A stretch of 64,000 nucleotides of DNA from an uncultured Rhodospirillaceae bacterium (GCA_937927415.1 CALBDS010000004.1:434001-498000); one strand, 5' to 3'. Positions 1-13,473 are shown, numbered from the stretch's first letter. The notes: generated by a model from the sequence alone, not told the origin. Program-made: numbers and translations.

Positions 1-148
1 CCGTGGGGCTTGGGAGAAATCAGGGGATGCGCCGATGGGCGGGCTGGTTCTTCGCGCGGGCATTGGGTATAAGCATCCTCCGCCGGCTGGTGGCGGACAG
101 CGCGCCACCCATCGCCGCACGGGTTCGGAACGGCACGGGAGAAGGTCG

Positions 149-1126
149 ATGTCCTTTCGCTATCAGGTTGTCACGGTGTTCGGCGGGTCGGGCTTCATCG
201 GCCGTCATCTGATCCGCCGTCTGGCGCGCACGGGCGCCATCGTCCGCATCGCCACGCGCAACCCCAACAAGGCGCAGTTCCTCAAAACCGCCGGCGCGGT
301 CGGACAGATCGTTCCCATGGCCGCCGATGTGCGCAGCGACGAATCCGTCGCCCGCGCGGTGGATGGGGCCGATGTGGTCATCAATCTGATCGGCACCCTG
401 CACAATGACGGGCCGTGGACGCTGGACACCGCCCACGTGCAGGCCGCGGGCCGCATCGCCCGCCTGGCCAAGGCCGCGGGCGCCCAGCGTTTCGTCCACA
501 TCTCGGCCATCGGCGCCGACGCCAAGTCGCCGGCCGAATACGCCCGCACCAAGGCCGCGGGGGAAAAGGCGGTGCTGGCCGCCTTCCCCGAAGCGACCAT
601 CCTGCGCCCCTCCATCGTCTTCGGGCCGGAGGATCACTTCTTCAACCGCTTCGGCGCCATGGCTCAGGTCGCGTGGGCGCTGCCGCTGGTGGGCGGCGGC
701 AAGACCCGCTTCCAGCCGGTCTATGTGGGCGATGTGGCCGAAGCCGTCGTGGCCGCCCTGCACGATCCCAAGGCCCAGGGCCGCACCTATGAGCTGGGTG
801 GTCCCAACACCTACACCTTCAAGGAACTGCTGGAGCTGACCCTGAAGGAAGTCCACCGCAAGCGGCTGCTGCTGCCGCTGCCGTGGAAGCTGGCGGAAAT
901 CCTGGGCGGCCTCTTCGAGAAGATCCCGCTCATCACCCCGCCGCTGACCAAGGATCAGGTGGAAATGCTCAAAAGCGACAATGTGGCGTCGCCGTCGGCC
1001 CCCGGTCTGGCCGATCTGGGCATCACCCCCACCACCGCCGAAGTCATCCTGCCGACCTACCTCTACCGCTTCATCGTCGGCGGCCGCTATGCCGCCGCCC
1101 GCGAAAGCGGCCACGGCGTGGCGTAA
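149..1126 (+). CDS. NAD(P)-binding SDR of the complex I NDUFA9 type
   Basis: This 325-residue protein is an atypical short-chain dehydrogenase/reductase with a Rossmann fold. The N-terminal dinucleotide motif VFGGSGFIGRHL lies at about residues 9-20, followed by a conserved Arg (ATRNPNK) typical of NADP-preferring members. The motif YARTKAAGE near residue 130 is the SDR Tyr-x3-Lys region. The overall pattern matches the NDUFA9/39-kDa complex I accessory subunit family that is common in alphaproteobacteria; that assignment is by family memory. The start at the ATG before SFRYQ is chosen because the Rossmann motif then falls at the usual distance; a longer upstream reading would add 38 unconserved residues. 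A strong terminator follows. A TATAAG hexamer about 75 bases upstream may be its -10 element. Confidence 0.85.
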   Translation: MSFRYQVVTVFGGSGFIGRHLIRRLARTGAIVRIATRNPNKAQFLKTAGAVGQIVPMAADVRSDESVARAVDGADVVINLIGTLHNDGPWTLDTAHVQAAGRIARLAKAAGAQRFVHISAIGADAKSPAEYARTKAAGEKAVLAAFPEATILRPSIVFGPEDHFFNRFGAMAQVAWALPLVGGGKTRFQPVYVGDVAEAVVAALHDPKAQGRTYELGGPNTYTFKELLELTLKEVHRKRLLLPLPWKLAEILGGLFEKIPLITPPLTKDQVEMLKSDNVASPSAPGLADLGITPTTAEVILPTYLYRFIVGGRYAAARESGHGVA

Positions 1127-1149
1127 CCCCGCCAGCACCGTTTCCCATG

Positions 1150-1190
1150 AAAACCCCGGCCTGCACCGTCAGGCCGGGGTTTTTCTTTTC
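1150..1190 (+). terminator. Rho-independent terminator after the NDUFA9-like gene
   Basis: A perfect 12-bp inverted repeat (AACCCCGGCCTG / CAGGCCGGGGTT) with a 6-base loop is followed by a T-rich run. It sits just after the upstream stop codon and before the convergent dioxygenase gene. Confidence 0.85.
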
Positions 1191-1212
1191 CCGCCCGCGT
1201 CCTGGAACCGGA

Positions 1213-1875
1213 TCAGCATCCGGGCGGCCGGCGCCGGTACCAGCCGTTGATGGCGAAGCGGGAATCGCGGAACGCCTTGGACGGGCACGACACCGGCAGT
1301 ACCTCGTGGGGCATCCAGGACGGGAACAGCAGCAGCATGTCGTGTTCGGGCGTGATGTCCACGCAGCCCTCGCCCGTCCCCGACTCCATCAGCGCGTGCA
1401 TCCGCAGATCCCCGCCGACGTATCCCTTGGGCTGGGCATGAAAATAGTAAACGCCGGTCAGCACCCGGTCGCGCCGGTCGCCGGACGCTGACTCGCCGAC
1501 GAATGTGTCGATGTGGCGCTTGTAAAACCCCCCGTCATTGTGGGCGGCCACCTCCATGTCGAAGCCGTCCAGGGTGAACGGCTTCAGGTGCAACTCCGCC
1601 ACCGCCCAATCCATGACCGCGGCGTATCGCTGCTCCACCGCGCCCCGCAGCGGTCCCAGATCCTTCAGACTCAGCGACACCCGGATCGAATCATCCAGGC
1701 GCGCCGTGGTGCCACTTTTCCCGACCATTGTCGGCTGAAAGGCGTCTTCGTTCTCTTGGACATACGCCAACAGACGCGCGGCCAGATCGTCCCCCAGAAA
1801 ACCATGGATGATCCGGTAGGGGCCGGGCCGCCGGAAATGATCCGGCAACGACGGGGAAAGACCCGCAGACATCAT
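1213..1875 (-). CDS. Fe(II)/2-oxoglutarate-dependent dioxygenase (prolyl 4-hydroxylase-like)
   Basis: This 220-residue soluble protein has the 2OG-Fe(II) oxygenase core. The HxD pair is His121/Asp123 (KRHIDTF), the distal iron ligand is His190 (PSWMPHEVLPV), and Arg206 in RFAINGWY would bind 2-oxoglutarate. It therefore likely hydroxylates a protein or small-molecule substrate, using iron and 2-oxoglutarate; the substrate cannot be read from the sequence. The start was placed at a double ATG preceded by a CAGGA ribosome-binding site; the open frame extends 29 residues further upstream without conserved sequence. It is convergent with the preceding SDR gene and is transcribed in the same direction as gltDB. 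Confidence 0.8.
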   Translation of the reverse strand: MMSAGLSPSLPDHFRRPGPYRIIHGFLGDDLAARLLAYVQENEDAFQPTMVGKSGTTARLDDSIRVSLSLKDLGPLRGAVEQRYAAVMDWAVAELHLKPFTLDGFDMEVAAHNDGGFYKRHIDTFVGESASGDRRDRVLTGVYYFHAQPKGYVGGDLRMHALMESGTGEGCVDITPEHDMLLLFPSWMPHEVLPVSCPSKAFRDSRFAINGWYRRRPPGC

Positions 1876-2067
1876 GAGCGATCCTGAAAACAGTGCCCCG
1901 GACGGGAGAAAAGGCCGTTTCGACGGTCCGCAACGGTAACGCTGCCAACCGGCCCCTGGCAAGGCGGCAGGACGACACGCCCCCGGCCCCGGAAAGGGGG
2001 GCGGAAAAACGAAAGCGGCGGCCCGGTTGCCCGGACCGCCGCATCGCCGTTCGTCCTGTCCGGCGGG

Positions 2068-6618
<4,551 letters not shown>

Positions 6619-6650
6619 CGATTGACCCTTTCGCGTCTTATGAAGACATC

Positions 6651-6701
6651 AAGGGGCGTCGCCCCTTGACCCCACCAAGGGCCGCAAGGCCCTTGGAACC
6701 C
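6651..6701 (-). repeat. Intergenic hairpin repeat (GGGTTCCAAGGGCC family) in the gltD-gltB gap
   Basis: Read on the minus strand it starts with GGGTTCCAAGGGCC, then four bases, then GGCCCTTGG, giving a 9-bp stem. A second hairpin AAGGGGCG-T-CGCCCCTT follows. Related units occur at 17598, 30764 and 52015. Here it sits inside an operon, so it may attenuate or protect the transcript rather than fully terminate it. Confidence 0.75.
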
Positions 6702-6732
6702 ATCGAAGGAAGAATAACAGCCGTCAGGGGCC

Positions 6733-8181
6733 TTATTCGGCGGCGACCAGCGCCGGCTCGGCGGCCTTGGCCTTGATGTAGGCGTGGATCTGCTCGGCGG
6801 CGTCGCGGCCGTCGCGGATGGCCCACACGACAAGGCTGGCACCGCGCACGATGTCGCCGGCGGCGAACACGCCGTCCAGGCTGGTCATCTTGCTGTGCGG
6901 GTTGGCCAGAACCGTGCCCCAGCGCGACACCTTCAGGTCCGGCGAACCGAACAGCACCGGCAGGTTTTCCGGGTCGAAGCCCAGCGCCTTGACCACCAGA
7001 TCGGCGGGGATGGTGAATTCCGAGCCGTCGATCACCTGCGGTGTCTGACGGCCGGTGGCATCAGCAACGCCCAGATGGATGCGCACGGCCTTCACCGAGG
7101 ACACCACGTCCTTGCCCTCGAAGGATTCCGGGGCGGCCTGCCACAGGAATTCCACGCCTTCCTCTTCCGCATGCGCCACTTCGCGCTGGGAGCCGGGCAT
7201 GTTCTTGCGGTCGCGGCGGTAGAGACACTTGACCGACTTCGCACCCTGGCGGATGGCGGTGCGCACGCAGTCCATGGCGGTGTCGCCGCCGCCGATGACC
7301 ACCACGTTCTTCCCCGCGGCGTTCAGCGAGCCGTCGTCGTATTCCGGCACCGCGTCGCCCAGATCCTTGCGGTTGGACACGGTCAGGTACGACAGCGCCG
7401 GCACGATGTTGCCCAGCCCGTCGCCCTTCACGCCCAGGTCGCGCGCCTTATAGACGCCGGTGGCGATCAGCACCGCCCCGTGGCGGTCGCGCAAGCCTTC
7501 CAGCGTGGCGTCGCGGCCCACGTCGAAGTTCAGGTGGAACACCACACCGGCGTCGGCCAGCAGCTTGGCCCGGCGGGCCACCACGTCCTTTTCCAGCTTG
7601 AAGCCGGGGATGCCGTAGACCAGCAGGCCGCCCGCGCGGTCGTAGCGGTCATAGACATGCACCTCATACCCCTTGGCGCGAAGCTGTTCGGCCGCGGCCA
7701 GACCGGCGGGGCCGGCGCCGATGATGCCCACCGACACGCCCAGATCACGTTCCGGCGTGCGCGGCTTCACCCAGCCCTTTTCCCACGCGGTATCGGTGAT
7801 GTAGCGTTCCACCGAACCGATGGTCACGGCGCCGTGGGTGGACTGCTCGATCACACAGTTGCCTTCGCACAGGCGGTCCTGCGGGCAGATGCGGCCGCAG
7901 ATCTCGGGGAAATTGTTGGTGGCCTGCGACACCTCGTACGCTTCTTCCAGACGGCCTTCGGCGGTCAGCTTCAGCCAGTCGGGGATGTTGTTCCCCACCG
8001 GGCAATGCACCTGACAGAAGGGAACGCCGCACTGGGAGCAGCGGCTCGCCTGCTCGTTGGCGCGTTCGTCGGAGAAGCGGGCGTAGATTTCCCGGAAATC
8101 GTGACGGCGGTCCTCGGCCTTGCGTTTGTCCGGCAAACACTGCGCGGTCTTCACAAAGCCCAGCATCTTCTGCGTCGCCAT
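6733..8181 (-). CDS. gltD: Glutamate synthase (NADPH) small subunit
   Basis: The beta subunit (482 residues) passes electrons from NADPH through FAD to the large subunit. The N-terminal domain has two cysteine clusters for 4Fe-4S centres: CSQCGVPFCQVHC near residue 50, and CGRICPQDRLCEGNC near residue 95. The FAD motif GAGPAGLAAAEQL lies near residue 155 and the NADPH motif VIGGGDTAMD near residue 290. Domain order and length match the family. The ATG chosen has a clear AGGAG site 8 bases upstream; the frame extends seven residues further. It is the first gene of the gltD-gltB operon, and its promoter must lie in the divergent gap shared with uppP. Confidence 0.96.
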   Translation of the reverse strand: MATQKMLGFVKTAQCLPDKRKAEDRRHDFREIYARFSDERANEQASRCSQCGVPFCQVHCPVGNNIPDWLKLTAEGRLEEAYEVSQATNNFPEICGRICPQDRLCEGNCVIEQSTHGAVTIGSVERYITDTAWEKGWVKPRTPERDLGVSVGIIGAGPAGLAAAEQLRAKGYEVHVYDRYDRAGGLLVYGIPGFKLEKDVVARRAKLLADAGVVFHLNFDVGRDATLEGLRDRHGAVLIATGVYKARDLGVKGDGLGNIVPALSYLTVSNRKDLGDAVPEYDDGSLNAAGKNVVVIGGGDTAMDCVRTAIRQGAKSVKCLYRRDRKNMPGSQREVAHAEEEGVEFLWQAAPESFEGKDVVSSVKAVRIHLGVADATGRQTPQVIDGSEFTIPADLVVKALGFDPENLPVLFGSPDLKVSRWGTVLANPHSKMTSLDGVFAAGDIVRGASLVVWAIRDGRDAAEQIHAYIKAKAAEPALVAAE

Positions 8182-8519
8182 CGCGTCAACTCCTGGAAAC
8201 ATCGACAGTCAAAGATGTCCGTCACTCCACGGACCAATTGTCGTATACCCCATCAGACACAGCCCCGCGAGCAAAAAAAGGCCGATAGGTAACACTTGCT
8301 GACCAATTTATGACAAGGCAGCTCTGCAACCTTGGCACTCCGCGGATCTGCCAGAAAAATGGAAAGAAAATTAGTCCTATTTCGGACCTATCCCCTTCTT
8401 CGGGGTACCCAACCATCCTGAATCGCCAAACCGCCGGGGCGCTGATATAAGCCGGAACACCGCATGCCGCGGTGCGGCAGGCGTCTTTGCGCCACCCCAT
8501 CCAGGGACAATCCCGGCCC
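8182..8519. other. Divergent promoter region between gltD and uppP
   Basis: No gene is evident in this 338-bp gap; the long frames crossing it are shadows antisense to uppP. It must contain the promoters of both gltD and uppP. It includes AT-rich patches (about 8260-8290 and 8350-8385). I looked for a sigma-54 element on both strands and found no GG-N10-GC arrangement in a convincing context. Confidence 0.5.
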
Positions 8520-9323
8520 ATGTTCGAACAGGTCGTTGAAGCCGCCCTCCTCGGCATCGTCGAGGGGGTCACCGAATTCCTTCCCATCTCCTCCACCGGC
8601 CATCTGATCCTTCTGGTGGATCTGCTGGGGTTCGAGGGACCGCCGGGGAAGGTGTTCGAGGTGGTGATCCAGCTTGGCGCCATCCTGGCCATCGGCGTGG
8701 TGTATTTCGCCCGCCTGTGGCATGTGCTCACCGGCATGATCGCCCGCGACCCGCGGGCCTGGCGGTTCGCCACCGCCATCGTGGTGGCCTTTCTGCCCGC
8801 CGCGGTGCTGGGGGTGCTGCTGCACAAGATCATCAAGCAGGTGCTGTTCAACCCCACCGTGGTGTCGGTGGCGCTGATTCTGGGCGGCATCGCCATCCTG
8901 CTGATCGAACGGCTGGTGCCCGCCGCCCGCCACCACGAGATCGAGAATTTTTCCCCGCTGCTGGCGGTGAAGATCGGCCTGTTCCAGAGCATCGCCATGA
9001 TCCCCGGCGTGTCGCGGTCGGGGGCCACCATCCTGGGATCGCTGCTGATGGGGGTGGACCGCAAGACGGCGGCGGAATTCTCCTTCTTCCTGGCCATCCC
9101 CACCATGCTGGGGGCCACCGTCTACGACCTGGGCAAGAACTGGAGCACCATGAGCTTCGACGGGGGGGCCATCATCGCCGTCGGCTTCGTGATGGCGTTC
9201 CTGGCGGCCCTGGCGGTGGTGCGCTCGCTGGTGGATTTCGTCGGACGCTATGGCTTCGCCCCCTTTGGCTGGTACCGCATCGTGCTGGGCCTGGGCATGC
9301 TGGCGCTGCTGTACCTCTTTTGA
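8520..9323 (+). CDS. uppP: Undecaprenyl-diphosphatase
   Basis: This 267-residue integral membrane protein (BacA family) dephosphorylates undecaprenyl diphosphate to recycle the lipid carrier of peptidoglycan synthesis. Both family signatures are present: EGVTEFLPISSTGHL at residues 15-29 and PGVSRSGATI near residue 160, which carry the catalytic Glu and Arg residues. Multiple hydrophobic segments run to the C-terminus. The ATG before FEQVVEAALLG is the family-typical start; the ribosome-binding site is weak. It is divergent from gltD and appears to be a single-gene unit. Confidence 0.95.
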   Translation: MFEQVVEAALLGIVEGVTEFLPISSTGHLILLVDLLGFEGPPGKVFEVVIQLGAILAIGVVYFARLWHVLTGMIARDPRAWRFATAIVVAFLPAAVLGVLLHKIIKQVLFNPTVVSVALILGGIAILLIERLVPAARHHEIENFSPLLAVKIGLFQSIAMIPGVSRSGATILGSLLMGVDRKTAAEFSFFLAIPTMLGATVYDLGKNWSTMSFDGGAIIAVGFVMAFLAALAVVRSLVDFVGRYGFAPFGWYRIVLGLGMLALLYLF

Positions 9324-9460
9324 GAAAGATGCGGTGGGAAAAGGGCTGTGATCTTTTTCCCGCACCCCGGCCCCTGCCCGTCCCCTTGCGTTGATTCGGA
9401 AGAGCCGTGCGCCCAGCTTCGTTGACAGGGACACTCCCGCAACGGCACACGGCATGGCGC

Positions 9461-9976
9461 ATGGCAGCAGCGACAGGCACGGCACGCGGTATCCTCACGC
9501 GCATCGCCACCCCCGACGACGAGCGGCGGTGCGCGGAAATCTTTCTCGAAGGGCGGCGGGCCGCCTTTCCCTGGCAGCCGGCGGACCGATTCGGCCTGGA
9601 CGATTATGCCGCCAGCGTCGAAGGCAGTCTGGTGCTGGTGGCGGAGGCCCAGGGCACGGTGGCCGGCTTCGTCTCGCTCGATCCCTGCGACCGTTTCATC
9701 CAGGCCCTGTTCATCGATCCCGCCTGGCAGAGCCGCGGCATCGGCACCATCCTGCTGCTGCGCGCCCAGACCGCCCTGCCGGGGCCGATCCGGCTGGCCT
9801 GTGCGGCCCGCAACAAGGCGGCGCGGGCCTTTTACGAACGCCGCGGCTGGACGCCCGTGGCCCATACCCTGGCCGGTACCACCGCCCACATTCTCTATCA
9901 AAGCGGTTGTGCGGCAGAAAACCGCGCCCCCGCCGGCTGGGCATCCGCCGCCTTCCCCGCGTTGCGCGGATTGTGA
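9461..9976 (+). CDS. GNAT family N-acetyltransferase
   Basis: The 171-residue protein has the GNAT fold. The acetyl-CoA pyrophosphate loop is QSRGIGT near residue 95, and the C-terminal AARAFYERRGW motif is typical of small-molecule acetyltransferases. Substrate unknown. The start is uncertain: this ATG lies close to the domain but lacks a good ribosome-binding site, and a GTG 54 bases upstream preceded by GGAAG is an alternative. A glutathione S-transferase gene follows 32 bases downstream on the same strand. Confidence 0.8.
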   Translation: MAAATGTARGILTRIATPDDERRCAEIFLEGRRAAFPWQPADRFGLDDYAASVEGSLVLVAEAQGTVAGFVSLDPCDRFIQALFIDPAWQSRGIGTILLLRAQTALPGPIRLACAARNKAARAFYERRGWTPVAHTLAGTTAHILYQSGCAAENRAPAGWASAAFPALRGL

Positions 9977-10008
9977 AGTCCCGCGGCCTTGGTTAAAGTC
10001 GTCCGGCC

Positions 10009-10677
10009 ATGAGAACCCTGTTCCATCATACCCTTTCCCCCACCGCGCGGCTGGCCCGCGTGATGATGGCGGAAAAGGGCATTCCGTTCGAACCCGTGGT
10101 CGAAAAGCCCTGGGACCGGCGGGAGGATTTCCTTGCCCTGAACCCGGCGGGCGAGGTTCCGGTGCTGGTGGAGGAGGATGGGGCGATCATCGCCGACGGC
10201 TTCGCCCTCATCGAATATCTGGAAGAGGCGTACCCCGATCCCCCCCTGCTGCCGCTGGAAATCGATTTCCGCGCCGAGGTGCGGCGGCTGTGCGGCTGGT
10301 TCCTGCGCAAATTCGACCGCGAGGTGGTCGAAACCCTGGTGGGGGAAAAGCTGGTGAAACGGGTGTCGGGACAGGGGCAGCCCTATGCCCCCGCCATCCG
10401 CGCCGGGCTGGCCAACATCCATTATCATCTGGACTACATCGCGTTCCTGTCCGAACGCCGCCCGTGGCTGGCGGGGCCGTCGATGACGCTGGCCGATCTG
10501 GCCGCCGCCGCCGCGCTGTCGTGCGTGGATTACACCGGCGATGTGCCGTGGGACCGCAACACCGAAGCCAAGGACTGGTACGCCCGCATCAAATCGCGGC
10601 CCAGCTTCCGCCAGCTTCTGGCCGACACCCTGCCCGGCTGCCCCCCACCCCGTCATTACGCCGATCTGGATTTCTGA
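10009..10677 (+). CDS. Glutathione S-transferase family protein
   Basis: The protein has 222 residues. The N-terminal thioredoxin-like domain contains the glutathione-contacting segments NPAGEVPVL (residues 45-53) and a following Asp-Gly-Phe-Ala-Leu-Ile-Glu-Tyr stretch, equivalent to the usual ES-AI-x-Y motif. The C-terminal domain is all-helical, with PWLAGPSMTLADLAAA, the typical hydrophobic staple region. It probably acts in the cytoplasm in detoxification or thiol chemistry; the substrate is not readable. Confidence 0.88.
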   Translation: MRTLFHHTLSPTARLARVMMAEKGIPFEPVVEKPWDRREDFLALNPAGEVPVLVEEDGAIIADGFALIEYLEEAYPDPPLLPLEIDFRAEVRRLCGWFLRKFDREVVETLVGEKLVKRVSGQGQPYAPAIRAGLANIHYHLDYIAFLSERRPWLAGPSMTLADLAAAAALSCVDYTGDVPWDRNTEAKDWYARIKSRPSFRQLLADTLPGCPPPRHYADLDF

Positions 10678-10739
10678 AGCCTTCTCCATCGGCCGGGGGG
10701 GTGAAGGCGTGCTCCGGCATGCCATGCTACGGTGTGCCT

Positions 10740-10933
10740 GGATTGCACGCCGTTTCTTGTGCTGTCCCCGAATTGATTACAATCCGATCAGCTCAAAGAA
10801 ACTTTCATACTATTGTATGCAAGATACGAACGGTACCTCATATTCACAAAATGCATGCTCATATATTGAGCGAAACCCCGATCATATGGATGTCCTTATA
10901 TAATAGCTGATTATTCAGCTCAGGAGATTCGCT
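10740..10933 (+). promoter_or_regulatory. AT-rich leader upstream of the chemoreceptor gene
   Basis: This stretch is much richer in A and T than its surroundings. It contains short inverted repeats, for example CATAC-tatt-GTATG near 10806 and AGCT-gattattc-AGCT near 10908. The last bases carry a strong CAGGAG ribosome-binding site for the MCP gene. No sigma-28 consensus was recognised. It is likely the promoter and leader of the chemoreceptor gene. Confidence 0.4.
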
Positions 10934-12619
10934 ATGGGAACTCTGCTGACCAGCATCAAAGGAAGACTCTTCATTCTTCCTGTTCTTGTTTTGATTGCGC
11001 TCACCGTGCTGGCGGCGCTCTTGCTTTTCGATATGCGCTCCTCTCTCCTGAATGCCAGCAAGATGCAGACGCGCGCCCTTGTCGAAAGCGCGGTGACGAT
11101 GATCGCCAATTTCGAAAATCAGGCCGCGAAAGGGGCCATGCCTCTGGATCAGGCCCAGAAGCTGGCCAAGGACGCGTTGCGGACGATCCGCTACGCCGGC
11201 AACGAATATGTCTTCGCCCTCGATGACAAGGGGACGGTGATCGTTTATCCGGTCAAGCCGGACATGGAGGGGCAAAGCTTCTGGGACACGCGGGACGGGG
11301 CCGGAAAGCCGTTCGCCCAGGCCCTGATCCGCGCCGCCCAGGCCGGCGGCGGTTCGGTCGATTACGTCTGGCAAAAGGCCGGATCGGATATCCCCGAACC
11401 CAAGGTCGGCTATGCCCTGAAGACCAAGGACTGGGGATGGGTCGTCAGCACCGGGATTTACGTCGATAACGTCGAGGCCACGTTCCGCAGCAACGCCATC
11501 CAATCCATCATGATTACCATCGTGCTGGCGCTGGCGGTGTCGATTTTCGTCCATTTCACCAGCCGGTCGGTCAGCCGTCCGATCCTGCAGCTGTCCGGCA
11601 CCATGGAAACCCTGGCCGCCGGTGACCTGTCCGTTGACATCGCCGGGGTGGACCGGCGCGATGAAATCGGCACCATGGCAAAGGCGATGCGGGTCTTCCG
11701 CGACCAGATGGCCAGAACCCGCACCCTGGAACGGGAAGCCAAGGAGGCCGAAGAGCGCGCCCAGCGCGAACGCAAGGCGGCGATGATCCACCTTGCCGAT
11801 CAGTTCGAAGCCAGCGTCAGGAGCGTGGTCCAGGCGGTGTCCTCGGCCGCCACCCAGCTTCAGGCCAACGCCCAGAGCATGTCCGCCGTCGCCGAGGAAA
11901 CGGCACGGCAATCCACGCTGGTCGCATCCTCGACCGAGCAGGCATCGGCCGACCTGCAAACCGTTGCCGCGGCATCGGAGGAGATGAACGCCTCCATCGG
12001 CGAGATCAGCCGTCAGGTGACCGAGGCCTCCCGCATCTCCAAGGGGGCGGTGAGCGAGGCGGAGCGGACCAACGCCAACGTCGAGGGGCTGGCGGTGGCC
12101 GCCCAGCGCATCGGGGATGTGGTCAACCTGATCCAGAACATCGCCAGCCAGACCAACCTTCTGGCGCTGAACGCCACCATCGAGGCGGCGCGGGCCGGTG
12201 AGGCCGGCAAGGGCTTCACCGTGGTGGCGAGCGAGGTCAAGCAGCTTGCCAACCAGACCGCCAAGGCCACCGACGACATCGCCGCCCAGATTACCGAAAT
12301 CCAGGCGCAGACCGGCGGGGCGGTCGATGCGATCCGCAGCATCAGCCGGACCATCGGTCAGGTGAGCGAAATCTCCGGCGCGATTGCCGCCGCGGTCGAG
12401 GAACAGAACGCTACGACGGGGGAAATCGGCCGCAACGTTCAGCAGGTGGCGCACAGCGCCCAGGAGGTCAACGGCACCATCATCAGCGTCAGCCAGGGAG
12501 CATCCGAAGTCGGCTCGGCATCGGGGGAGGTGCTCTCGGCCGCCAATGACCTGTCGCAGATGGCCGCGCGCCTGCAGACCGAGGTCGATACCTTCATCGC
12601 CCGCGTCCGGGCGGCATAA
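10934..12619 (+). CDS. Methyl-accepting chemotaxis protein with a single-Cache sensor
   Basis: The 561-residue transmembrane chemoreceptor has a first membrane segment at about residues 12-33 (ILPVLVLIALTVL). A periplasmic domain of some 150 residues with the single-Cache pattern (YAGNEYVFALDDKG, KDWGWVVSTGIYVD) follows, then a second membrane segment near residues 188-207 and a HAMP domain (SRPILQLSGTMETLAAGDL). The long cytoplasmic signalling coiled coil has the highly conserved hairpin tip NLLALNATIEAARAGEAGKG. It would report a small ligand, plausibly an organic acid, to CheA/CheW. No CheB/CheR-binding pentapeptide is evident at the C-terminus. It is an orphan receptor with no che genes nearby. 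Confidence 0.93.
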   Translation: MGTLLTSIKGRLFILPVLVLIALTVLAALLLFDMRSSLLNASKMQTRALVESAVTMIANFENQAAKGAMPLDQAQKLAKDALRTIRYAGNEYVFALDDKGTVIVYPVKPDMEGQSFWDTRDGAGKPFAQALIRAAQAGGGSVDYVWQKAGSDIPEPKVGYALKTKDWGWVVSTGIYVDNVEATFRSNAIQSIMITIVLALAVSIFVHFTSRSVSRPILQLSGTMETLAAGDLSVDIAGVDRRDEIGTMAKAMRVFRDQMARTRTLEREAKEAEERAQRERKAAMIHLADQFEASVRSVVQAVSSAATQLQANAQSMSAVAEETARQSTLVASSTEQASADLQTVAAASEEMNASIGEISRQVTEASRISKGAVSEAERTNANVEGLAVAAQRIGDVVNLIQNIASQTNLLALNATIEAARAGEAGKGFTVVASEVKQLANQTAKATDDIAAQITEIQAQTGGAVDAIRSISRTIGQVSEISGAIAAAVEEQNATTGEIGRNVQQVAHSAQEVNGTIISVSQGASEVGSASGEVLSAANDLSQMAARLQTEVDTFIARVRAA

Positions 12620-12629
12620 CACCCCCGTG

Positions 12630-12663
12630 GGCGGCAGCCCCGTCCATCCGGGGTGCGCCGCCG
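12630..12663. terminator. Hairpin between convergent MCP and TPR genes
   Basis: A GC-rich bulged hairpin (GGCGGC...GCCGCC outside CCCCG...CGGGG) lies between two converging genes. It lacks a long T run, so it may act as a bidirectional transcript end or simply as structure. Confidence 0.35.
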
Positions 12664-12675
12664 CACGCGCCGGTA

Positions 12676-13473
12676 TCACTTCTCCGCGGTGTTCAGGCGC
12701 ATCAGGTTGGTCCGCGCCGTGCGGGCGGCGGACGAGTCGGGTTCGCGGGACACCACCAGATCCCAATCGGCCTTGGCGGCGTCGGGCTTGCCCGCCGCCG
12801 CCTTGATGGCGCCGCGCAGAACCAGCGCCTCGCCGTCGCCGGGGCGCAGTTCCAGGGCGCGGTTCACATCGTCCAGCGCCATGGGCAGGTTGGACAGCGC
12901 CTTGTGCGCCGCCGCGCGGTAGAGATAGGCGTCCGCCCGCCCGGCATCGCGGCCGATCGCGTCGTCCAGGTCGGTCAGCGCGTCCCAGAAGCGTTCCGCC
13001 TCCGCCCGCGCGAACGCCCGGTCGATCAGCAGATCCACATCGCCGGGGGTGTGTTCCAGCGCCTGGGTGTAAATGGCCTCCGCCCGCCCGGCATCGCCGG
13101 CCCGCAGCCACGCCCACCCCGCCTGTCCCAGCAGCGAGGCGGTGGCCCGGCCGTCCCCCTGGCCCAGCACCGGGGCCAGAGCCTCCAGCCGTTTGCCCGC
13201 CTCGGCGAAATCACCCTTGTGGAACAGGGCCATGGCCTGACACAGGCGGGCGCGGTCGCCGCCGTCGCGCCCCTCCCACGCGCGGGCGCGTTCCAGGGCG
13301 GCGTCGGGGGCGGTTTCGGCCAGGGCGATGCAATTCTGCAGCTCCCCCTGCGGCGGGCCGGCGGCACGGGCCGGCGCCGGCCCGCCCCACGCGGCAAGAA
13401 TCGTCACGGCAAGGGCGGGCAGAAACGCGGCTTTGAAGCGGCTGTTCTGCGGGAGGGAGTTGCTTCGCGTCAT
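12676..13473 (-). CDS. Secreted tetratricopeptide-repeat protein
   Basis: The 265-residue protein has an N-terminal signal peptide: basic start, hydrophobic AAFLPALAVTILAAW, and an ARA-type cleavage site near residue 37. Several tetratricopeptide-like helical repeats follow (AGWAWLRAGDAGRAEAIYTQAL, then DALTDLDDAI and ALDDVNRALELRPGDGEALVLRG). It is probably a periplasmic protein-protein interaction scaffold; no catalytic domain is visible. The start is set by an AGGAAGG site; the open frame extends 33 residues upstream without the signal-peptide pattern. It is divergent from the SDR gene and convergent with the chemoreceptor. Confidence 0.8.
   Translation of the reverse strand: MTRSNSLPQNSRFKAAFLPALAVTILAAWGGPAPARAAGPPQGELQNCIALAETAPDAALERARAWEGRDGGDRARLCQAMALFHKGDFAEAGKRLEALAPVLGQGDGRATASLLGQAGWAWLRAGDAGRAEAIYTQALEHTPGDVDLLIDRAFARAEAERFWDALTDLDDAIGRDAGRADAYLYRAAAHKALSNLPMALDDVNRALELRPGDGEALVLRGAIKAAAGKPDAAKADWDLVVSREPDSSAARTARTNLMRLNTAEK

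Noticed and set aside
8182..8519. Sigma-54 promoter for gltD
   Set aside because: TGCCAAGGTTGC-like sequences occur, but the GG-to-GC spacing does not fit the -24/-12 rule.
8222..9485. Two long minus-strand frames over uppP
   Set aside because: They are antisense to the conserved uppP membrane protein and are rich in Gln, His and Arg with no domain pattern.
10859..13117. 752-codon frame antisense to the chemoreceptor
   Set aside because: It overlaps the MCP gene fully and part of the TPR gene; its translation lacks any conserved segment.
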